Positions 1 through 6,220 of a stretch of 6,439 bases of DNA are shown in pieces. The translations under genes were made by a program, and so were the position numbers. The notes under the pieces were generated by a model, which saw nothing but the letters and a program-made list of their open reading frames with translations, had not been told where the DNA came from and did no database searches. Within the stretch, counting starts at the first letter, position 1; each line of letters begins with the position of its first letter. The DNA is from Myxococcales bacterium (lineage in GTDB: Bacteria > Myxococcota > Bradymonadia > REDH01): assembly GCA_018970625.1 (NCBI GenBank), contig JAGWVZ010000210.1, positions 1 to 6,439 on the forward strand, given 5' to 3'.

Positions 1-893
1 CACGTGAGCGTCGTGGTCTCATCACCCGGAATGGTGTTCTCGACGTTCAGGGCATCGCCTGCTTCTGAGGCGTCCACATCGCAGCCAGCGAGCTCGGCGT
101 GCAGTTCTACCGAGCCTTGCGCCGAGGGATAACTGTAATCTCTTCCCACCACCGTGTTGCCGCCGTCGTACGCAATGGTGTCGTCGAGCGTGCCATGAAT
201 CTGAAGCACGCTCACCGCAAGCGTGGCAGGCTGGCACAACGACTCGTCGACAAAGCTGGCCCCGGCGAGGCTCGCAATGGCCGTAAAGAGGTCGGACCGG
301 TCGCACGCCAGCCGGTAACTCATGAAGCCACCGTTGCTGTGTCCAAACGAATACACGCGGCCCGTGTCAATGCGCACACCTGCCATGACCTCTTCGACCA
401 GGCCCGACAAATACCCGACATCGTCCACATTCTCGCCGTTGAAGTCGCAACACGCCGGCGTCGCGTTCCAGAAACGGCGTCCCCCATCGTCCTGCGTACC
501 GTCGGGAATCACCAGCACAAAATCCAGTTCATCGACAAACGCTGACACCCCCAGATACGCATTCTGAGCGAGCGCGCCGGCTCCGTATCCGTGCAACAGG
601 AGCACCAGCGGATACTCGCGCTCGCGCGTGTAGTCCGACGGCAGGAACAGCTGCGCAGGGCGGTCGCCACCGACCGACACGGGCGGTTGTTCAGGCCACT
701 GATTCACATCGACGGGAGCTGCGGCGTCCACCTGCGACGTATCTTCCTGAACCGCATCCTCGGTCGCCGAACCCTCCCCCGATGAATCGACGGCCGCGTC
801 CGTGGCGCCGGAAGCCGGGGCGGTGTCGGACGTATTTTCAGAGCAGGCCGTCAGGGCGGCAACGACAGCAACAAACAATGGAAGGCGTGACAT
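1..893 (-). CDS. LpqC-like esterase lipoprotein (PHB depolymerase / feruloyl esterase family), C-terminus off the window
   Basis: I translated this gene by hand because it runs off the left edge; 297 residues are visible. The ATG at 893-891 opens a lipoprotein signal peptide, MSRLPLFVAVVAALTAC, with lipobox LTAC and lipidated Cys17. A low-complexity acidic Ser/Thr/Ala tether covers about residues 18-65. The alpha/beta-hydrolase domain follows: the HGYG oxyanion loop at 101-104, the family block WNATPACCDF at 142-151, VDDVGYL at 156-162, the nucleophile elbow GHSNGG at 184-189 with Ser186, and HGTLDD at 233-238, whose first Asp (237) is the likely catalytic acid. The catalytic His should lie beyond the window. 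The family hydrolyses esters such as polyhydroxybutyrate or feruloyl/acetyl-xylan; the sequence does not decide the substrate. It likely acts on the outer membrane. Only a weak GGA at 901-899 serves as Shine-Dalgarno. It is divergent from the CoA-transferase gene. Confidence 0.9.
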   Translation of the reverse strand, partial: MSRLPLFVAVVAALTACSENTSDTAPASGATDAAVDSSGEGSATEDAVQEDTSQVDAAAPVDVNQWPEQPPVSVGGDRPAQLFLPSDYTREREYPLVLLLHGYGAGALAQNAYLGVSAFVDELDFVLVIPDGTQDDGGRRFWNATPACCDFNGENVDDVGYLSGLVEEVMAGVRIDTGRVYSFGHSNGGFMSYRLACDRSDLFTAIASLAGASFVDESLCQPATLAVSVLQIHGTLDDTIAYDGGNTVVGRDYSYPSAQGSVELHAELAGCDVDASEAGDALNVENTIPGDETTTLT

Positions 894-948
894 GGCAATC
901 CGATGACGAATGTGGAATGGCTCGTTGTGGATGCCCCAACGTGTGTCC

Positions 949-990
949 GGGTGCAATGTTGCGATGCGACTCCGACACCATTTTGCACCC
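949..990. repeat. Long-spaced inverted repeat in the divergent intergenic region
   Basis: GGGTGCAA (949-956) is matched by its exact reverse complement TTGCACCC (983-990), with a 26-base spacer. The left arm also overlaps a short palindrome, GCAA-TG-TTGC (953-962). The repeat lies in the 243-base gap between the esterase start (893) and the CoA-transferase start (1137). There it could bind a regulator of either gene or form a stem in the leader of either transcript. I saw no strong sigma70 promoter in this gap. The repeat is visible directly; its function is inferred. Confidence 0.45.
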
Positions 991-1003
991 CTTCGGGTAT
1001 TTT
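987..1003 (+). terminator. Weak terminator-like hairpin with T-run, possible attenuator
   Basis: ACCC (987-990), loop CTTC and GGGT (995-998) form a short GC-rich stem followed by A and then TTTT (1000-1003) on the plus strand. With four base pairs it is weak for an intrinsic terminator. Its left arm lies inside the right arm of the 949-990 inverted repeat, so the two structures exclude each other, as in attenuators. This could be chance. Confidence 0.2.
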
Positions 1004-1126
1004 CGCCCACCTGCGAGCACGTCACTCCGGCTGGCTCACGATTGGCAACGGGCATGCCAGATGGCGCGCGTTGTGCAAGGGTCAGCGCCGTCGCGGCAAT
1101 TTGCCCGGGCTCTACCGTACTCACCC

Positions 1127-1130
1127 GAGG
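1127..1130 (+). promoter_or_regulatory. Ribosome binding site fixing the CoA-transferase start
   Basis: GAGG lies six bases upstream of the ATG at 1137. This supports initiation there rather than at the in-frame ATG at 903, whose extra 78 codons do not resemble the family. Confidence 0.7.
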
Positions 1131-1136
1131 TCGTTG

Positions 1137-2399
1137 ATGATCGTTCATGCCACAGCCGAAACAGCGCTTGCCTGCCTGCAATCCGGCCAGCGGGTTTTTG
1201 TTCATGGGGCCGCTGCTACACCGCACGCCCTGTTGCGCGGGCTGCGCGAGCACACGTGGCGCCTTCGAGATGTTGAGATCATGCACCTGCACACGTTCGG
1301 CGAGCCCTGGTATGCAGCGGCTGAGTTTGCCTCGCAGTTTCGGGTCACAAATCTCTTCGTGGGCGCGAACATGCGAAAATATCTCGATGGAGACCGGGTC
1401 GATTACCTGCCCTGCTTTCTGTCGGAGATTCCTGCGTTGTTTCGTTCGGGACGACGTCGACCGAACGTCGCGCTAATCCATGTGTCGCCGCCCGACCAGC
1501 ATGGCTACTGCACCCTTGGCACCAGCGTCGACGTGGCCCGGGCGGCGGTCGATACGGCCGACCTTGTGATCGCGCAAATGAACGCGCAAATGCCGCGCGT
1601 TCATGGGGATGGTTTTGTGCATATCTCCCGCATTCATCACGCCATTGAGATCGATGAGCCTGTCGATGAGGTCGCGCCATCACCACTCAGTGACATCGAG
1701 CAGGCGATTGGCCGTCACGTGGCCGGTATTATTGAAGACGGCGCAACCCTGCAGATGGGCATTGGCGCAATCCCGGATGCCGTGCTGGCCTCGCTTGGCG
1801 GACACCGAAACCTGGGCGTGCACACCGAAATGTGGTCGGACGGCCTGCTGCCCCTGCTACATTCCGGTGTCGTGGATAATAGCCGTAAAACGGTTCACCC
1901 GGGTCGAACCGTCAGCGGTTTTGTCATGGGTTCACGTAAACTCTATGAATTTATTCATGACAATCCCGCCGTCATACAGCTCGATATCGAGTACGTAAAT
2001 CGGGTGCAGGTCATCGCGCGAAATCCACGCGTTACCGCTATCAACTCGGCTGTAGAAATCGACCTGACAGGGCAGGTCTGCGCAGACTCCATCGGGGCCA
2101 GAATTATCTCGGGCGTGGGTGGGCAAATGGATTTTATTCGAGGCGCCAGCCTGTCGTCAGGCGGCAAACCCATCATCGCCATGCCAAGCCGCACCTCTTC
2201 CGGAAGAGCGCGCATCGTGCCCACGCTACAGACCGGTGCGGGCGTCGTCACCACGCGCGCTCACCTGCACTGGGTGGCCACAGAATATGGCATCGTCGAT
2301 GTCTCCGGAATGACCCTCTCCGAGCGAGCGCATGCTCTTACGGGAATCGCGCATCCTGAGGATCGCGAGGCCCTTCAAGCCGCTCAACGAGCTCGCTGA
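1137..2399 (+). CDS. Acetyl-CoA hydrolase / 4-hydroxybutyrate CoA-transferase family protein
   Basis: This is a 420-residue cytoplasmic enzyme of about the usual length. It moves CoA between acyl-CoA and a carboxylic acid through a glutamyl-CoA intermediate; some family members hydrolyse acetyl-CoA. The N-terminal domain runs from about 1 to 185, with VFVHGAAATP at 20-29, LFVGANMR at 73-80 and VSPPDQHGYC at 116-125. Then come LQMGIGAIPDAVL (205-217) and VHTEMWSDG (228-236), where Glu231 matches the catalytic glutamate of 4-hydroxybutyrate CoA-transferases. The C-terminal domain has INSAVEIDLTGQ (302-313), GVGGQMDFIRGA (326-337), the GGKPIIAMPS strand (342-351), GAGVVTTR (367-374), TEYGI (382-386) and the terminal AHPEDR (405-410). 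The ATG at 1137 is chosen for its Shine-Dalgarno and because family similarity begins there. The acid substrate is not determined; acetate, butyrate and 4-hydroxybutyrate are all possible. The gene stands alone, divergent from the esterase and convergent with the downstream lipoprotein gene. Confidence 0.93.
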   Translation: MIVHATAETALACLQSGQRVFVHGAAATPHALLRGLREHTWRLRDVEIMHLHTFGEPWYAAAEFASQFRVTNLFVGANMRKYLDGDRVDYLPCFLSEIPALFRSGRRRPNVALIHVSPPDQHGYCTLGTSVDVARAAVDTADLVIAQMNAQMPRVHGDGFVHISRIHHAIEIDEPVDEVAPSPLSDIEQAIGRHVAGIIEDGATLQMGIGAIPDAVLASLGGHRNLGVHTEMWSDGLLPLLHSGVVDNSRKTVHPGRTVSGFVMGSRKLYEFIHDNPAVIQLDIEYVNRVQVIARNPRVTAINSAVEIDLTGQVCADSIGARIISGVGGQMDFIRGASLSSGGKPIIAMPSRTSSGRARIVPTLQTGAGVVTTRAHLHWVATEYGIVDVSGMTLSERAHALTGIAHPEDREALQAAQRAR

Positions 2400-2411
2400 A
2401 AACACCACCCG

Positions 2412-2446
2412 CAAACAAGGCCACAATTGGCCGGGGCCTGCGTTTG
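2412..2446. terminator. Candidate hairpin between convergent genes
   Basis: CAAAC (2412-2416) pairs with GTTTG (2442-2446), and GGCC (2419-2422) pairs with GGCC (2435-2438). Between them are a small internal bulge and a 12-base loop. A competing stem pairs GGCC at 2419-2422 with GGCC at 2429-2432. The hairpin begins 12 bases after the CoA-transferase stop, in the 132-base gap shared with the minus-strand gene. There is no clean T-run on the plus strand; on the minus strand a TTTT follows about 11 bases beyond the stem. It could act in both directions, but the call is weak. Confidence 0.3.
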
Positions 2447-2531
2447 TGACCCGCTGCTGGACCCGCATCATCGGCTGGTTACCTGTGAGCAACGGGGCTG
2501 CCCTGCACGCACCCTCCATTTTTCCGATTTG

Positions 2532-4202
2532 TCAGGGTGCCACGGCCGAGAATCGCATCACGCCGCCCGTAATGCGGGTGTCGATCGCAAATCCACTCAA
2601 TAAGCCCAGTTGGGTTACATACAGTGCGCCGTCTGCGCCGATCGTCACGGTGCTGGTGCTGTCATCGGTCGTAGGCTGACGTGTGACGACCTCGCCCGTC
2701 GCGCGATCAACCACAACCAGCTCGCTGCTGGCGGCCGATGGCAACGAAATGGTCAACAGCGTCTGGTCGGAAGGGGTCAACCGCGTCATCGTGCCAATAA
2801 TGTGTTGATTGGTAATTGTCAGGACGCTCGACCACACCGCATCATCAGGCAGGTTCAGGCGCCAGACCTCCGTCGTACCGTCATAACGAATCAAATCGGG
2901 GACCTCGGTGGTAAATAAATCCGCAAATTGTACTTCCCACGCATAATGCTCGCCGTCATTCAGAACGGGTGACGCACCCAGCGCCGGCCCCGACAAAAGC
3001 GGCACCGTTATGGAAGGCGCGCAAGCCTGCGCATCGGTGTCCGCGTCGCGGTTCTCATCGCATGCGGCGATATCAAAGATCAGCGCCTCGGCCTCGACGG
3101 TATCGGGCGCCAACAACCCGTTGGTGCTGTTGCCATCGGTAATCTTTACAAAACGACCGTCGGGGCTCACCGATGGGCTCGCCGCGCTGCTGTTGTCAAA
3201 CGCCGCCACCCAGCCCGGCGTTAGCTGCACACCCGCGTCGGTGGTGGACACTCGCACCTGAACCAGCGCCCCGCGCACATCAGACTCGCCCGTTCCAATG
3301 GCGTACAGCGTACCATCAGGCGCAATTCCGACCGTATTGTCGGTCCACTGCCGACCCACACCGGCAAATATGGCCAACAATTGATCGACGGTACCAAACG
3401 TCTGCACAAAGTCATCGCTGACCTCGGCCGGCAGCAACGGTTCGAGGTTCACGGTCAGACCGGGACGCTCAACCCGTGGCAACCCCACATCGTCGTAAAC
3501 GCTGAGCTCGGCCACGATGCTACCGTCCGCCCTGTCCAGCAACGCCACCACGCCCGTGCCTGTCGCGACGGCCACGTGCCCCAGCGGGTGCAAATGCAAC
3601 CCGGTGGGTCCACCAGGACTGCCGTCCTCGAACGTCCACGCGCGCCTCCAGCGCTCTGCTCCGTCCGGCGTCAGCGACAGTACACCCGCAGCGGTCGTGG
3701 CAAACAGGTTTCCGTCGGCATCAACAGTCACACTGCCACCCAACGCGCCGGGTTCATTCAGGCACCAGTCCACCTCACCGGTGGCCGCGTCGAGCGCATG
3801 GATGGTGCAGGGCGGCTCTGTACCCGCCGATGAGGTCACATAAAGGGTATTTCCGTCGGGACTGAAGGTGTTGGGCTGTGCAATGGCACGTCCCCGGAGC
3901 GCATGCCACGCAAGCTGCCAGTTACCAGCGCTGTCACATGGAACCAGATCGTTGTTCTGTGGGTTCGCGTGCACACCCACATAGGGCGATCCTTCGGGAT
4001 ACGGAGCCGCCGTCTCAGGGAGTGTGCACACAAATGACGTCTCGGCCGAGCCGTCGATGGGCCCCGTTGCATCCGTTACGGCGCCGGCGTCCAGCGACGT
4101 GTCCGAATCGGACTCCGCCGCTGAGGATGCTCCGTCTTCGGCACCACAGGCGACCAGCCACACAGCGAAGAGCAACGCCGACCCTCGAACCTCGTGTCTC
4201 AT
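2532..4202 (-). CDS. PQQ-like beta-propeller lipoprotein, function unknown
   Basis: This is a 556-residue lipoprotein. The signal peptide MRHEVRGSALLFAVWLVAC ends in lipobox LVAC with lipidated Cys19, followed by Gly and Ala. An Asp/Ser/Ala-rich tether covers about 20-55. The rest shows repeated propeller-blade signatures: SPDGNTLYVTS at 114-124, then IHALDAATGEVDWC (134-147), DADGNLFATT (161-170), LLDRADGSI (221-229), APDGTLYAIG (294-303), SPDGRFVKITDG (346-357), VVDRATGEVV (497-506) and GADGALYVTQ (522-531). The 'PDG-x-LY' and 'D-x-x-TGE' pattern is that of PQQ-like / BamB-type repeats. No catalytic residues or cofactor ligands were recognised. Six cysteines follow Cys19, an even number that fits disulfides in an exported protein. 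The start is set by AAGAGG five bases upstream of the ATG at 4202-4200; the frame stays open to 4352, but that extension lacks a signal sequence at its start. The gene is divergent from the 4490 lipoprotein gene, which appears to be a distant paralogue. Confidence 0.88.
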   Translation of the reverse strand: MRHEVRGSALLFAVWLVACGAEDGASSAAESDSDTSLDAGAVTDATGPIDGSAETSFVCTLPETAAPYPEGSPYVGVHANPQNNDLVPCDSAGNWQLAWHALRGRAIAQPNTFSPDGNTLYVTSSAGTEPPCTIHALDAATGEVDWCLNEPGALGGSVTVDADGNLFATTAAGVLSLTPDGAERWRRAWTFEDGSPGGPTGLHLHPLGHVAVATGTGVVALLDRADGSIVAELSVYDDVGLPRVERPGLTVNLEPLLPAEVSDDFVQTFGTVDQLLAIFAGVGRQWTDNTVGIAPDGTLYAIGTGESDVRGALVQVRVSTTDAGVQLTPGWVAAFDNSSAASPSVSPDGRFVKITDGNSTNGLLAPDTVEAEALIFDIAACDENRDADTDAQACAPSITVPLLSGPALGASPVLNDGEHYAWEVQFADLFTTEVPDLIRYDGTTEVWRLNLPDDAVWSSVLTITNQHIIGTMTRLTPSDQTLLTISLPSAASSELVVVDRATGEVVTRQPTTDDSTSTVTIGADGALYVTQLGLLSGFAIDTRITGGVMRFSAVAP

Positions 4203-4207
4203 GACTG

Positions 4208-4213
4208 CCTCTT
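4208..4213 (-). promoter_or_regulatory. Ribosome binding site for the propeller lipoprotein
   Basis: On the minus strand AAGAGG precedes the ATG at 4202-4200 by five bases. It favours this start over the in-frame ATG at 4352 and places the lipoprotein signal peptide at the very N-terminus. Confidence 0.7.
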
Positions 4214-4273
4214 GTCTTGCCTTGTTTCGGGGAACCCGGGGCGCCGGCATGAAACCGTCTGCCCGTCGTGTGT

Positions 4274-4288
4274 CGATTTGAACAATCG
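4274..4288. repeat. 15-base dyad, possible operator
   Basis: CGATT (4274-4278) and AATCG (4284-4288) form a perfect five-base inverted repeat around TGAAC. It lies in the 287-base divergent region between the two lipoprotein genes, about 72 bases upstream of the minus-strand start. Its function is inferred only from position and symmetry. Confidence 0.3.
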
Positions 4289-4292
4289 CGCG

Positions 4293-4307
4293 CACATGTA
4301 ACGTGTG
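4293..4307. repeat. Second 15-base imperfect dyad beside the first
   Basis: CACATGTAACGTGTG matches its own reverse complement at 12 of 15 positions. It starts four bases after the 4274-4288 dyad. The flanking GCGCG (4288-4292) and CGCGC (4313-4317) are also complementary. The pair of dyads could be an operator shared by the divergent lipoprotein genes, or part of a leader hairpin. Confidence 0.3.
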
Positions 4308-4430
4308 TTGGTCGCGCCGTACACCCTCACGTCCAGCGCACTCCCTCATCACATATCCGCAGCCGCGGCTCGTTCAACAAACCTTTGCGCGGGCGTACAT
4401 GCGCCTGCCGACGCGCTGGCTGCCGGAACG

Positions 4431-4459
4431 TTGACCGCAAACCCGGGCAGGCATACGTT
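4431..4459 (+). promoter_or_regulatory. Candidate sigma70-type promoter for the 4490 lipoprotein gene
   Basis: TTGACC (4431-4436) matches the -35 consensus at five of six positions. A 17-base spacer leads to TACGTT (4454-4459), which matches the -10 consensus at three of six. Transcription would begin near 4466, leaving a leader of about 24 bases before the ATG. Spacing and placement are good, but the -10 is poor. I found no comparable site for the minus-strand partner. Confidence 0.4.
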
Positions 4460-4478
4460 TCAGCAGGTCAGGCAAACC

Positions 4479-4482
4479 GGAG
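4479..4482 (+). promoter_or_regulatory. Ribosome binding site fixing the 4490 start
   Basis: GGAG sits seven bases upstream of the ATG at 4490. It supports this start over the in-frame ATG at 4268 and puts the lipoprotein signal peptide at the N-terminus. Confidence 0.7.
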
Positions 4483-4489
4483 TAAACTC

Positions 4490-6220
4490 ATGTCGGCAGA
4501 TCGAACCGTTGCGTCGTTATTACTGGGTCTTCTGTGTGCGTGCAGCAACGTGGATACACAGGGCAGCCCTGCCGAAACATCGAGCTCTGACACGGGCGTC
4601 ACCGACGGCGAAAATCACGCCGATTCTGGCGACGAGGGCTCTGTACCACCCATCGACCCGTTCGCAGCAGAACCACCTGAACATCCATTTCTGGCGGATT
4701 CTGTCTGGGCTGCCAGCCATCGAACGCCTTACGCACAGGGTTCAAGTCCGCTGCCAGGCCCGGTCATCGCCGGAAGTTCCCGCCATCTGTCGGTGCCAGG
4801 CATCCCCATCACGCTCACCTTTTCGGCCCCCTACCCGGACGGACGCCGCACCATCTGGGCTTCGCTGTTAGGCACGTCGGGCGCCATCATCAAACTCGAC
4901 CATGCTTCGTTTACCCCCATCGACATTTACATTCCCGGCGAGCGCGAGACCGACGCGCCCGTCTACGAGCTGGGGATTAGCGGTGCCTACAACCTGCTGG
5001 ACATCGACCAGCACCTGATCGTTACCCGAGGGCGTTTTCTCGAGGTTTTCGGAGACGAAACGCCGTCATCGGCCGATTCACCGATCACGCTGCTCAAGCG
5101 ATTTGCGCTTCCCGACAGCTTCTTCTGCGGGCAACAGGACACGATCGTCGGCATCACGATGCTGTGGACCGGTGAGCTCGCCATTGCGACCGCCCATGGC
5201 GTAGTGGGTGTGCTACCGCGTGAGCCTGAGGCCATGCAAAACGAACGACTCCTTCGATATGCGGTCAATGGTGCTGCGTGCGAACAGGCGACGGTCGATT
5301 CCACCGCGGACGGTTTTCACATCGTCTCCAACTCCATTGCAGCCGACGAGACCGGTGGCATCTATGTCGTCAGCAGTCAGGCCATGATGCGCTTTCAGTA
5401 CGACGGAACCGCCATCAGCCTGGCATGGGAGGCCGCCTACAACGTCGGCGAGACCGGCTCGGGAATCCGCCTCGGTGCCGGCTCGGGCTCTACCCCGAGC
5501 CTGATGGGGCTTCCGCAGGACGACGACCGGTTTGTCGTCATTACCGATGCGCAGGACATCATGCACCTGGTGCTCTTCTGGCGAGACGATATTCCTGCCG
5601 ACTGGCAACCGCTGAGCCCGAATCACGATCGTCGCATCGCCTGTGAAGTGCCTGTCACCTTTGGCAATCCCGACGCAACGGTCACCGTCTCGGAGCAGTC
5701 GGTGCTGGTGCGCGAATACGCCTCTGTCGTGGTCAACAACCAGCTCGCCGATGAGTCGGTATTGGCCGGATTTAGTGGCCCCATTCGGAACATTCTCTCG
5801 GCCCTGGAGAGCGGTCGAGCCAGCCAGGCCCCGTTTGGGGTTGAACGCATCGACTGGAATCCGCAGACCCGGTCGTGTGCCACCGTCTGGGTAAATCCAG
5901 ATATTTCCGTGCCCAATACGATTCCCGCCATGAGCGCAGACTCACGTCTGTTTTACGGCGTTGGATTGCAGGATGGTCTCTGGGGGCTTCACGCGCTCGA
6001 CTTTGACACCGGTGAATCCCGGTTCTTTACACCCGCTCCCACCGACTCGTGCGATCAGGCCTTTCTGGATTCGTTAGGTGACACCTTCTCGGCCTTGCTA
6101 ACGTCATGGATCGAGGAATTGCCACAACTCTGCGAAAATACCACCTTTGCTGCCACGCAGGTCGGTCCGGATGGTACAGCTTATACCGGCACCTTTTTTG
6201 GTGTAACGCGGTATCAGTAA
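4490..6220 (+). CDS. Large lipoprotein of unknown function, probable beta-propeller fold
   Basis: This is a 576-residue lipoprotein. MSADRTVASLLLGLLCAC is a signal peptide whose lipobox reads LCAC, with lipidated Cys18; Cys at the -2 position is somewhat unusual. An acidic Ser/Thr/Gly tether covers about 19-55, followed by a Pro-rich stretch (53-65). The folded part has scattered propeller-like strands: IDQHLIVTRGRFLEVF (172-187), GELAIATAHGVVGVL (228-242), GGIYVVSS (289-296), DRFVVITDAQD (346-356), LHALDFDTGES (500-510) and VGPDGTAYTG (558-567). A well-defined segment at 330-370 combines AGSGSTPSLMG, VITD and LFWRDDIPADW. Six cysteines (213, 264, 385, 463, 521, 548) could form three disulfides. 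No enzyme motif was recognised. Collinear similarity to the 2532-4202 lipoprotein suggests a common ancestor. The start is chosen from GGAG at 4479-4482 and the signal peptide; the frame is open upstream to 4268. It likely sits in the outer membrane facing the periplasm or outside. Confidence 0.85.
   Translation: MSADRTVASLLLGLLCACSNVDTQGSPAETSSSDTGVTDGENHADSGDEGSVPPIDPFAAEPPEHPFLADSVWAASHRTPYAQGSSPLPGPVIAGSSRHLSVPGIPITLTFSAPYPDGRRTIWASLLGTSGAIIKLDHASFTPIDIYIPGERETDAPVYELGISGAYNLLDIDQHLIVTRGRFLEVFGDETPSSADSPITLLKRFALPDSFFCGQQDTIVGITMLWTGELAIATAHGVVGVLPREPEAMQNERLLRYAVNGAACEQATVDSTADGFHIVSNSIAADETGGIYVVSSQAMMRFQYDGTAISLAWEAAYNVGETGSGIRLGAGSGSTPSLMGLPQDDDRFVVITDAQDIMHLVLFWRDDIPADWQPLSPNHDRRIACEVPVTFGNPDATVTVSEQSVLVREYASVVVNNQLADESVLAGFSGPIRNILSALESGRASQAPFGVERIDWNPQTRSCATVWVNPDISVPNTIPAMSADSRLFYGVGLQDGLWGLHALDFDTGESRFFTPAPTDSCDQAFLDSLGDTFSALLTSWIEELPQLCENTTFAATQVGPDGTAYTGTFFGVTRYQ

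Noticed and set aside
99..545. Plus-strand open frame opposite the esterase
   Set aside because: It is antisense to the hydrolase gene, whose minus-strand translation contains the full set of family motifs. The plus-strand product shows no domain.
903..1136. N-terminal extension of the CoA-transferase from an ATG at 903
   Set aside because: The 78 extra residues do not resemble the family. The Shine-Dalgarno and the family N-terminus both point to 1137.
1134..1136. TTG immediately before the ATG at 1137 as an alternative start
   Set aside because: It adds only one residue and would shorten the GAGG spacing to three bases; ATG is preferred.
3836..4281. Short open frames in both directions over the N-terminus of the propeller lipoprotein
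   Set aside because: These are alternative-frame readings of GC-rich coding sequence; the lipoprotein frame has the signal peptide, tether and blade motifs.
4203..4352. 50-residue N-terminal extension of the minus-strand lipoprotein
   Set aside because: It is Arg-rich with no signal sequence, it would place the lipobox near residue 69, and a good ribosome binding site precedes the ATG at 4202.
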